6,351 nt of DNA from an uncultured Candidatus Melainabacteria bacterium (GTDB lineage Bacteria; Cyanobacteriota; Vampirovibrionia; Gastranaerophilales; Gastranaerophilaceae), in the NCBI GenBank assembly GCA_934717895.1, contig CAKUZO010000083.1, positions 1-6,351 on the forward strand. The letters run 5' to 3'. Below are positions 1-6,270 of this stretch, in pieces. Made by a program: the position numbers and the translations under genes. A model generated the notes under the pieces. That model was not told the origin of the DNA. It saw nothing but the letters and a program-made list of their open reading frames with translations, and searched no databases. The stretch's first letter is position 1. Each line of letters begins with the position of its first letter.

Positions 1-226
1 TGTCGGTATCTGTATCAGAATCTGTATCAATATCTGTGTCTGTGTCAGTATCGGTATCGGTGTCAGTATCTGTGTCGTTATCTGTATCCATATCGGTATC
101 TGTATCGTTATCAGTATCGGTATCTGTGTCTGTGTCGATATCTGTATCAGAGTCTAAGTCTGTATCCGTATCTGTGTCCATATCAGTATCAGTATCGGTA
201 TCAATATCAGTATCTGTATCTGTATC
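1..226 (-). repeat. Hexanucleotide-period repeat encoding (Asp-Thr)n tract
   Basis: Within the adhesin, codons 877-951 alternate strictly. Every odd-numbered residue is Asp (38 of 38, using both GAT and GAC), and the 37 residues between are mostly Thr (27), with Ile 884/906/942, Met 892/922, Leu 900, Ser 902/946 and Asn 916/926. The tract is still running at the window edge, so its full length is unknown. Thr is encoded by all four ACN codons, so this is not a freshly expanded microsatellite; the protein pattern is kept while the DNA has diverged. Known analogues are the Ser-Asp stalks of staphylococcal Sdr proteins. A flexible, acidic, possibly cation-binding or O-glycosylated stalk is inferred. 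Confidence 0.95.
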
Positions 227-2854
227 TAGCGGATATTCTTTTTCATCTTTTGGAACTACTAGGTTGTCGTCATCTTCCTCTGTTCCTTTTTTATCCGGAT
301 CAGTAACCCCATCATATCCCGGGTCTTCACCTTGTGAACTTCCGCCATAATAGTAATTTCTATCATCTTTGTTTTGACCGATTGCTGTAACATCGTTTGG
401 TCTAACAGCTTTTCCTCTGATTGAAATCGGAGTACCTGCATTATTTGCGTTTGTCAAAGTGTTTGTTGTAGAATCTTTACCAACCATTGACAACTTACCA
501 GGACGGTGTTTGCCCATATTGAAGTAGTAACCGCCTGCATAAGCATTATCAGCGACCAACAACAAGTCTTGATCTCCGGAAGGACGTTTGTTTCCGTCAC
601 CTCTCAAAGTACCGTTTTTAACTATAATTGTTGAATCTGCGGCACTTTTATATGCAGGTTTTTCAGAGTCAATCCATTTTGTACCCAAGTCAAGTGCAAC
701 TAATTTTGCTCTTGTAGGGTGAGGATTTTTATTTTCACCATAGTAATCTGTACCATAGCTTGGAACTTCTCCCAAGTGTTCAACATACATATTTTTACCA
801 CGAGTTGTTAGGTTAATGTTGTTAGCAGCAGCTGTTTCGCCAACATAAACATTTCCTGAGAACTCTGCATTGATGTCACCTTTTCTTGAAATAATTGCAC
901 AAGCCTTAGTGTCAAGTTTTGCGCCGCCTTCGGCGTCCATACCTTTAACATCAATATTGCCGATTGCCAACATATCAACGCCGTTTCCTGATTTGTTAAC
1001 GTTTTCAATTTCGTGAGGGAGTTGAGCGTCATCTCTTGAAGGGTTATATGCATAGCCGTTTTGTCTGAATGTCAAAGCTTTTGCAGAGGTTGTAGATGTT
1101 TTAGCTTCACCAATATTTCCGCTTGCAATAAGTGAAATGCCTGTGCCTTCAACATTCGGATTTTTAGAATCTTTTGTTCTGTTTACAATGCTATATGCTT
1201 TCGCACCTTTTGTTGTAGCATCGTCAGCAAGAAGAATAACTCTACCATCGGCCTTGATTTGGTTGACGTGCATATTCTTGTCTAAGCTTGCCATATTGAT
1301 AAGCGAACCAGTACCTGAACTTTTTGCCGTAATCACACCGTCAATAGATGTGTTTACAGATTTTGTCAAATCTCTTCCGCTTGGTCCAACGCCTGTGCAA
1401 ACTCCATCTGCACAAGGTCCAACTTCTTCACCAATTCTGCCGTTTGTAACAGTTGCGTTCAAATCAGCACCGTTGGTTGTGTAAATCAAAGTTTTTGCAA
1501 CACCATTGTTCAACAAGTTTCCATTAGTAACCGCAATATTAACGTCAGCGTTAGAAGTAATATTGTTGTTTACACCTGTTGAACCGATAGACATATTAGA
1601 ATTTTTGTTTACAAAGTTTACTGTGTTAGTTTTGTTACCATGGTTTGCAACAACAGAACCTTTAATATTCATTCCGCCGTTGCCTGTATTAGAAACTAAC
1701 AAAGTAGAATTTGTTCTGCCAATACCGGAAGCGATTAAACCTGTTGAATCAACCAACAATTTGCCGTTTGTGTTAGTGATTTTGGTCGCACCGTTAAGGT
1801 TTGAAACTCTACCGGCAACATTAATTCCGTCAGCACCAGAGTTGTCAATTGTAACATTGCCTTTGCCATAGTTGTGAACAATAGCACCATTTCCAACAGA
1901 AGTACCGGTAACAGATTTGATTGAAATATTACCGTTATTGCTAGAGAATGTGTTACCTGTATTTATGTTATCTGTGTTTACAAGTTTTGTAAATAAAGTA
2001 TCAGCAGCAGAATGACTTGTCAAAACTTCTGTATTTCCGCCGACACCAGCAATCAAAAGTCCATTGTTAGCAATTGTTCCACCTTGCAAATCAACATTTC
2101 CACGAGCTGCAATTTTACCATTAACAGTAATCGCATCTCCGCCAAGAACTAATTGATTACCACTGCCATCAGTTAGAGTTGACATGTCGAAGGTTTTGTC
2201 AGTCATAACAGCAGTGTTTTTTGAATAATCATAACCTGTAATTTTAATTGTAGAAGCTGCCGGATTAGCCGCATTATAATCTACCTTCCAATCGCTAGCA
2301 TAATAATTATGAGTTTTAGGTAAACCTAAGCTATCTTTTAATTTGTCATAAGATGTTTGAGTTGGAGAAATAACAGACAAATTCCCAACATTCAAAACGC
2401 CGGAAGCGCCAACAACCATGCCGCCCGGAGAAATAAACACCAAGTTACCGTCTGTTTTCAATGCACCATTTTGCTGCAAAGCATTAACAATACCATTGAT
2501 ATTTACTCCTTGATTAACAAGAGCAACAAAGTTGTTTATGTCAAATGTTTTCGTTTCTAATTTTAAATCATTACCGGTACCAGATTGTTGTTGAAGAATA
2601 TAGTTATAAATAAAGTTTAAAACATCACCTTGCGCCAAATCAATTTTACCAAATTGTTTAAAACCTGTTTGACCGTTTACAGCGTCAGGTCTAATGTTCC
2701 AAGCATTACCACCACCATTTTGAATTTGGTTACCATTTGCATCAGTAATTACAGAAGATGCTAACACTTGATAAGTTAGTGACTGTTGCATAATAAGCAA
2801 TGAGCTTAAAATAAATGCTATTACTCTTTTTTTGTTAATTCCAAGTGCTTTCAT
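1..2854 (-). CDS. Filamentous haemagglutinin / leukotoxin LktA-like adhesin, 3'-truncated by window edge
   Basis: The first 951 codons of a large exported adhesin are visible without a stop; the C-terminus lies beyond the left edge. The start is the only ATG after an in-frame upstream TAG, and it opens a signal peptide: basic MKALGINKKR, a hydrophobic core at residues 11-22, and a likely cleavage near VLA-SS (30-34). Residues ~45-170 resemble the haemagglutination-activity/TPS domain: NIRPD at 53-57, NINGIVNAL at 118-126, and LVFISPGGMVVGASGVLNVG at 138-157. This matches the 'leukotoxin LktA family filamentous adhesin' style. Residues ~230-690 are Asn/Gly/Val-rich with repeated short strands, as expected for a right-handed beta-helix passenger. 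Residues ~690-835 are more irregular and aromatic. An acidic linker (~844-876) leads into a D-T repeat. Cysteines are rare (C481, C486, C652). By family, the protein should be surface exposed or secreted and act in adhesion; substrate and partner transporter are unknown. Family call fairly sure, function inferred. Confidence 0.87.
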   Translation of the reverse strand, partial: MKALGINKKRVIAFILSSLLIMQQSLTYQVLASSVITDANGNQIQNGGGNAWNIRPDAVNGQTGFKQFGKIDLAQGDVLNFIYNYILQQQSGTGNDLKLETKTFDINNFVALVNQGVNINGIVNALQQNGALKTDGNLVFISPGGMVVGASGVLNVGNLSVISPTQTSYDKLKDSLGLPKTHNYYASDWKVDYNAANPAASTIKITGYDYSKNTAVMTDKTFDMSTLTDGSGNQLVLGGDAITVNGKIAARGNVDLQGGTIANNGLLIAGVGGNTEVLTSHSAADTLFTKLVNTDNINTGNTFSSNNGNISIKSVTGTSVGNGAIVHNYGKGNVTIDNSGADGINVAGRVSNLNGATKITNTNGKLLVDSTGLIASGIGRTNSTLLVSNTGNGGMNIKGSVVANHGNKTNTVNFVNKNSNMSIGSTGVNNNITSNADVNIAVTNGNLLNNGVAKTLIYTTNGADLNATVTNGRIGEEVGPCADGVCTGVGPSGRDLTKSVNTSIDGVITAKSSGTGSLINMASLDKNMHVNQIKADGRVILLADDATTKGAKAYSIVNRTKDSKNPNVEGTGISLIASGNIGEAKTSTTSAKALTFRQNGYAYNPSRDDAQLPHEIENVNKSGNGVDMLAIGNIDVKGMDAEGGAKLDTKACAIISRKGDINAEFSGNVYVGETAAANNINLTTRGKNMYVEHLGEVPSYGTDYYGENKNPHPTRAKLVALDLGTKWIDSEKPAYKSAADSTIIVKNGTLRGDGNKRPSGDQDLLLVADNAYAGGYYFNMGKHRPGKLSMVGKDSTTNTLTNANNAGTPISIRGKAVRPNDVTAIGQNKDDRNYYYGGSSQGEDPGYDGVTDPDKKGTEEDDDNLVVPKDEKEYPLDTDTDTDIDTDTDTDMDTDTDTDLDSDTDIDTDTDTDTDNDTDTDMDTDNDTDTDTDTDTDTDTDIDTDSDTDTD

Positions 2855-2866
2855 TTTTATTTTGGA

Positions 2867-2870
2867 CCTC
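2867..2870 (-). promoter_or_regulatory. Weak, distant ribosome binding site of the adhesin gene
   Basis: The best Shine-Dalgarno match before the adhesin start is GAGG, separated from the ATG by 12 bases that are mostly A. The other two genes have AAAGGA or AAAGGAG at 7 bases. The start itself is secure because the ATG opens a good signal peptide and an in-frame TAG lies just upstream. Translation may therefore be weaker, or rely on the unstructured A-rich leader. Confidence 0.5.
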
Positions 2871-2876
2871 TATTTT

Positions 2877-2922
2877 CTGCACGTTTATACACTTTTACAT
2901 TTATATAAACGGTTTTGTGCAG
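2877..2922. repeat. Nested inverted repeat overlapping the adhesin promoter
   Basis: The outer arms are CTGCAC (2877-2882) and GTGCAG (2917-2922). The inner arms are CGTTTATA (2882-2889) and TATAAACG (2904-2911). Left inner and outer arms are contiguous, whereas on the right they are separated by five bases. The element covers the candidate -10 region and touches the -35. It may be an operator for a dimeric regulator, or a cruciform/hairpin in read-through RNA from the upstream gene. No T-run follows it on the minus strand, so it does not look like an intrinsic terminator. Confidence 0.6.
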
Positions 2923-2926
2923 TCAA
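2900..2926 (-). promoter_or_regulatory. Candidate sigma-70 promoter of the adhesin gene
   Basis: The -35 candidate TTGACT (2921-2926) is followed after 15 bases by TATAAA (2900-2905); a 17-base spacing would place a poorer TAAATG at 2898-2903. Transcription would begin near 2893, giving a leader of about 40 bases. The short spacer is not ideal. A perfect TATAAT at 2966-2971 is an alternative -10, but it has no recognisable -35 at the right distance. The promoter lies inside a nested inverted repeat, described separately. Confidence 0.4.
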
Positions 2927-2991
2927 ATCTTTACTGTTTTTGAACGAATTTTTACAAAAGTTTATATTATAAATCGAACAAATTTTTATTG

Positions 2992-5577
2992 TTAGCCTAT
3001 AAATTTACCTTTGCCTCTGTATGTTCTTGATTCAGATGCACCAGAGTTATAAACTCCGCCACGTCCACCAGGACGCCCTTCTTGAATATGAACTTTATCC
3101 CAATCATCTTTTCTTGTTACGGTAATTTCTTGCCCGCCGACATTGATTGTGAAACTTCCATAAACCGGAATATTTCTCGGAACATCGCCTTTTTTACCGT
3201 TTGTGCCATCGCGCCACATCTGATCAAGTTTTTGGTAAACTGCTCTTCTGTATTTTGCAGGGATTTCAGAACCATTGATTTGATAAAGCACTGTATAAGC
3301 CTCAGGGCCACGATATCTGACAGCTTTTCTTGTCGGAACCTCAGACTGCTCTGTAATCTGTCCTGAACGAACTGTTACTGTTTTTGATTGTGGAATTGTT
3401 AGTTTGATTTTTGATGGTTCTGTTGTTTCATCAGTTGTATCTTTCGTTAGTCTGACAATTCCATCAAAGTTTCTGCCTTTTGCATGAACATTTTTCAATG
3501 AGAAAAGTCCTGAGATAGCACCGCCCAATCCACCAATAGCCGCACCATAAGCACCTGTTCTCATATGATGTTGTCCTTTATCTTTATATGCAACTTCTCC
3601 GGAATATTCTTGTCCATCAACATGAATATTTTTATCTACTTTTTGTGTAAACTCTTCACCATTGTTATTAAATTTGAACGTAGTTGAATCATGAATTACT
3701 CTATCAGTAGTTACACCGGAATACGCTGCATTACCTGCAACAGTAACAGCTCCACCTATCAAAGAACCGCCAACTCCTGTTACGAAACCGAGTCCTAACC
3801 CAGCACCAGTTTTTAAAGCGAATGCAAGGCCTCGTTTTGCACCGGTTCTGTTTTTGTCAACACTGTAACCTGTTGACTCTATTATATGACGCATATCATT
3901 TAGTTCTCTGTTACCAACTTTGCCATTCTTATTACCAATAATTTGTTCAAGAGTCTTAACTTGACCGTCTTTTGTAACCAAAGTTTTCGAAAGCCAAGCA
4001 TTTCGTCCCTCTTTCAAAGTCAAATTGCCATCTTCATCAAATCCGTCTTGTGCTCTATCGTCCAAACCACGTGAATCACAAATTTCTGCCGCAAAATTTT
4101 TCCATTTAGCTTCACTAAATTTATAATATTTGCCATCTACTTCAAGATCGTGATCAGCAGCAGTACCTGCATCACAAAATTCGTCCGGACATTCTGTAAC
4201 AAGCTTACGACCAATTTTGCCAATATCTGTATGTTCTTTGGTTGGATCTTCTTTTTTGCCTGCTTTTCTTTGCTCTTTTGAAAAATGAACTTCTGTATTT
4301 TCAACATTTTGCATTGTTTCAACAGCCTTAGTCTGACGTTTAGCTTCATCTGCAATAAACGCTTTTTTGTCTTTTGCAACACGTTTAGCACTTCTGTTAC
4401 CCATAACGTCAATCATTGCCATACGTTCAGTTAACATTGATGCATCAAAATTAGGATCATCTGCAACAACCATTACTGCCGCAAGTTGACGTTTGCGTTC
4501 ACCTGTATCACCTTCAAATGTCGCTTTTTTATCTCCTGTAACTCGTCTGTATGTTCTTAATAGCTCACCTTCATTTTTTAATGCATCTTTAAACATTCTG
4601 TTAAACTCTGCTTTTTCATCTTCTGATGCATATTTTTCATTATCCAAATACTTTTGCAAAATTTCTGAGGGGCTATTATTAGTTTCTTTTTGAATTTTTT
4701 TCATTTGCTTTTGAATTTTTTTAGAATATTTATTTTGAGCAATTGAATAATTCATTGTATCTTCATTTTCAGGATCAGCAGCCCATTTTTCAAGCTCAGC
4801 TTTAAAATCACTCTCAGCTTTTTTTCTGCCAGCTCTATTGTGTTTAAGATTGTCTTCAACTTCAACAGCATGTTCTCTGCGAGTTGTTTCTGTCGTCGTT
4901 TGTGCATCAACCGAAAGCTCAACAGGAGGTTGAGGATCTGCTTTTGGTTCTTGATCTACATGATTTAACATGGCCTCTGCTTTTGCTTTATCTAAAACGG
5001 TATATGTTCCATCTTCGTTTTTGCGAATTGAACCATCACTTACCATTTTATCAATAAATTTTTGATCAGTAGACTTATCAAATTGTAATTGAGTTTCTTG
5101 TTTACTTTGTGCAAATTGAGCAAGCGTCGTATTTAATTTTTGAATAGTTTCCGGTTTAGAAGTATCAATATTACCGGCGTCATCAACAGGGACTTCGGCA
5201 GCTACAAGTTGTGCTTTTAATTCAGCAACAGCTTTTTCATCAAGATTAAATCCTGCCTTTGTCATTGCAGATGTCAAATTTGCCAAAGATGTAGTTTGTG
5301 TTTGAGTTTTTGCAACAACACTTTTATCTTCCGGCTTCGGAGTTCTTTCAAGTTCAGCCCCAGGAATAGAATGAGATTCTTGGGATTGATGTGTACCAGG
5401 TGTTCCATCTACTCCGGAGGGGGCAGATGTCGCTCCTGTACCATTTAATGCCACCATCAGTTCTTCATCAGTGAATTTTCCAGCATTCTGAATTCCTCTA
5501 TTAGTAGCCTCTTGTATAAGTTCAGTTCTGGGAATTTGTCTTGATTGTTGTCCTGTTACTTGTAAATCTGCACACAT
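2992..5577 (-). CDS. 861-residue multidomain protein of unknown function with EF-hand-like pair and glycine-zipper segments
   Basis: I do not recognise this family. The ATG is preceded by AAAGGA at 7 bases, and the reading frame ends with TAA. There is no signal peptide. Visible parts: residues ~17-44 read like a SAP/Rho-N helix-turn-helix (TELIQEA, then GIQNAGKFTDEELMVAL). Residues ~50-90 and ~210-235 are Pro/Thr/Ser/Gln-rich linkers. Residues ~235-450 are very charged and helical, Lys/Glu-rich, probably partly coiled coil. Residues 512-523 and 547-558 look like two EF-hand loops 35 residues apart. Residues ~583-622 and ~675-694 are hydrophobic and glycine-rich with GxxxG spacing, separated by a beta-like insert (633-669). 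Residues ~720-830 look like beta-rich globular sequence, and the tail (~834-861) is RG-rich. Cysteines are C2, C463, C468 and C500. The gene lies 137 bases upstream of the adhesin on the same strand with no clear terminator between. A membrane-inserting or injected protein, or a phage- or secretion-derived structural protein, are possible readings; none is proven. Confidence 0.93.
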   Translation of the reverse strand: MCADLQVTGQQSRQIPRTELIQEATNRGIQNAGKFTDEELMVALNGTGATSAPSGVDGTPGTHQSQESHSIPGAELERTPKPEDKSVVAKTQTQTTSLANLTSAMTKAGFNLDEKAVAELKAQLVAAEVPVDDAGNIDTSKPETIQKLNTTLAQFAQSKQETQLQFDKSTDQKFIDKMVSDGSIRKNEDGTYTVLDKAKAEAMLNHVDQEPKADPQPPVELSVDAQTTTETTRREHAVEVEDNLKHNRAGRKKAESDFKAELEKWAADPENEDTMNYSIAQNKYSKKIQKQMKKIQKETNNSPSEILQKYLDNEKYASEDEKAEFNRMFKDALKNEGELLRTYRRVTGDKKATFEGDTGERKRQLAAVMVVADDPNFDASMLTERMAMIDVMGNRSAKRVAKDKKAFIADEAKRQTKAVETMQNVENTEVHFSKEQRKAGKKEDPTKEHTDIGKIGRKLVTECPDEFCDAGTAADHDLEVDGKYYKFSEAKWKNFAAEICDSRGLDDRAQDGFDEDGNLTLKEGRNAWLSKTLVTKDGQVKTLEQIIGNKNGKVGNRELNDMRHIIESTGYSVDKNRTGAKRGLAFALKTGAGLGLGFVTGVGGSLIGGAVTVAGNAAYSGVTTDRVIHDSTTFKFNNNGEEFTQKVDKNIHVDGQEYSGEVAYKDKGQHHMRTGAYGAAIGGLGGAISGLFSLKNVHAKGRNFDGIVRLTKDTTDETTEPSKIKLTIPQSKTVTVRSGQITEQSEVPTRKAVRYRGPEAYTVLYQINGSEIPAKYRRAVYQKLDQMWRDGTNGKKGDVPRNIPVYGSFTINVGGQEITVTRKDDWDKVHIQEGRPGGRGGVYNSGASESRTYRGKGKFIG

Positions 5578-5595
5578 AATGTAGTCCTTTCTTTA

Positions 5596-5616
5596 CAAAT
5601 TGTCCGTAACAATTTG
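5596..5616. repeat. 8+8 bp perfect inverted repeat in the leader of the 861-residue gene
   Basis: The arms CAAATTGT (5596-5603) and ACAATTTG (5609-5616) flank the five bases CCGTA. The element ends five bases before the Shine-Dalgarno site AAAGGA (5585-5590). It could be an operator for a dimeric repressor, or a hairpin at the 5' end of the mRNA that shields or exposes the ribosome binding site. It has no T-run after it, so termination is unlikely. Confidence 0.75.
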
Positions 5617-5634
5617 CATGAAAATTAGTCTGAT

Positions 5635-5694
5635 TTTATACTTCTCTATACCCATGTAAAAACATGTTTTTATCGAAAATTGCGTTACTTTATA
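5635..5694 (-). promoter_or_regulatory. Region with possible promoters for the 861-residue gene
   Basis: Two TATAAA hexamers read on the minus strand are candidate -10 boxes. One is at 5635-5640, with only GTTTTT at the expected -35 place (5658-5663). The other is at 5689-5694, with TTGTGT 18 bases upstream. Neither has a good -35. If the proximal one is used, transcription begins near 5628, the 16-bp palindrome covers the -35, and the 8+8 inverted repeat lies in the first bases of the transcript. Confidence 0.3.
5657..5672. repeat. 16-bp perfect palindrome upstream of the 861-residue gene
   Basis: TAAAAACATGTTTTTA is perfectly self-complementary. It lies about 80 bases before the start codon, close to the candidate promoter elements. 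The bases just to its left add an overlapping CATGT/ACATG inverted repeat (5653-5666). A protein binding site is the most natural reading, but the A/T-rich arms make chance more likely than the length alone suggests. Confidence 0.6.
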
Positions 5695-5976
5695 AAAATT
5701 TTTACAACTTTCACACAAACCCTTGTCTTTACAGGCTTTTGAGAATTTTTAACACTTAATATTTCTTAATAACTTCAATATATAGTAAATACTTTATACA
5801 TATTTTTGCTACATATTGAGCATATCGAAACATTGTTAGTACACACTCAGCTTTTGAGCTTTTACCAAATAGAATATCGGCACCCAAAATCTAAAACTTT
5901 AATATTTTAGCAATACATGTTACATTTCTTTACTTTTTATCTTAATTCACAAGTGTTACAGTAATCAGGCAACTTA

Positions 5977-6007
5977 AAAAGCCAACCTTCGATGACGGTT
6001 GGCTTTT
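5977..6007 (-). terminator. Intrinsic terminator of the 53-residue gene
   Basis: An 11-bp perfect stem is formed by AAAAGCCAACC (5977-5987) and GGTTGGCTTTT (5997-6007) around a 9-base loop. Read on the minus strand, the GC-rich core runs straight into five T residues (5976-5980). It starts 38 bases after the stop codon of the small gene. A T-rich stretch also follows on the plus strand, so it could work in both directions, although no plus-strand gene leads into it. Confidence 0.88.
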
Positions 6008-6045
6008 ATAATAAATATTTTTCAGACATTACCTAATCCTATTTT

Positions 6046-6207
6046 CTATATCAATCCAAGAACTTTTTTGTACCATGAAAAGGTTTCTAACTCAATTCCA
6101 TTGAATGTTGTTTTCAAACATTGATTTTTCAAATAGTTTTCAAACTCATCGTTAAACTTTGATTTTGTAGTTTTGTCCTTTGTTGTTTTTGAAACTAAAA
6201 CTGTCAT
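6046..6207 (-). CDS. Small 53-residue orphan protein
   Basis: This short frame has all the marks of a real gene. It has a strong Shine-Dalgarno site AAAGGAG (6215-6221) seven bases before the ATG, a promoter with a perfect TATAAT upstream, and an intrinsic terminator 38 bases after its TAG stop. The product starts MTVLVSKTTKDKTTKSK, which is basic and Thr/Lys-rich, then has an amphipathic stretch NDEFENYLKNQCLKTTF (residues 19-35) and a more hydrophobic end with SWYKKVLGLI (44-53). There is one cysteine (C30), no signal peptide and no clear membrane span. I do not recognise the family. A small cytosolic regulator or nucleic-acid-associated protein would fit the basic N-terminus, but this is speculation. 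Confidence 0.78.
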   Translation of the reverse strand: MTVLVSKTTKDKTTKSKFNDEFENYLKNQCLKTTFNGIELETFSWYKKVLGLI

Positions 6208-6270
6208 AGACCTACTCCTTTAATTTTCCATTAGTACCCCATATTATATTACATATATAATTCAGTATGT

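Larger units (their letters stand above)
5578..5976. other. AT-rich intergenic region without a credible gene
   Basis: About 400 bases separate the start of the 861-residue gene from the terminator of the small gene. They are very AT-rich. I see no open frame with a ribosome site, no tRNA and no mobile-element ends. Apart from the two symmetrical elements and weak promoter candidates near the left end, the only repeat noted is a 9-base direct repeat GCTTTTGAG at 5735-5743 and 5850-5858. The length is generous for one promoter, so an unrecognised small RNA cannot be excluded. Confidence 0.6.

Noticed and set aside
1..226. CRISPR-like or microsatellite array
   Set aside because: The period is six bases with no spacers, and the pattern is explained by an in-frame Asp-Thr protein repeat.
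36..350. Plus-strand open frame encoding a long Ser-Val repeat
   Set aside because: It is the complement of the Asp-Thr repeat tract of the adhesin; the six-base period keeps several frames open. It has no ribosome site and its downstream part has no recognisable protein character.
1137..1871. Plus-strand open frames with hydrophobic content opposite the adhesin
   Set aside because: They are antisense to a continuous, well-supported coding frame, lack ribosome sites, and their hydrophobicity is what the complement of Asn/Thr/Gly-rich codons produces.
2855..2991. Intrinsic terminator between the 861-residue gene and the adhesin
   Set aside because: The inverted repeat there has interrupted arms, a long loop and no following T-run on the minus strand.
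4137..4412. Lys/Leu-rich minus-strand frame inside the 861-residue gene
   Set aside because: It is a shifted frame of the charged helical region of the real gene, without its own start signals.
5756..5833. 25-codon minus-strand frame starting MFRYAQYVAK in the intergenic region
   Set aside because: No Shine-Dalgarno site precedes the ATG and the composition is what random AT-rich DNA gives.
5735..5858. 9-base direct repeat GCTTTTGAG at 5735-5743 and 5850-5858
   Set aside because: Short, in AT-rich DNA, with unlike flanks; not enough for an attachment site or mobile-element duplication.
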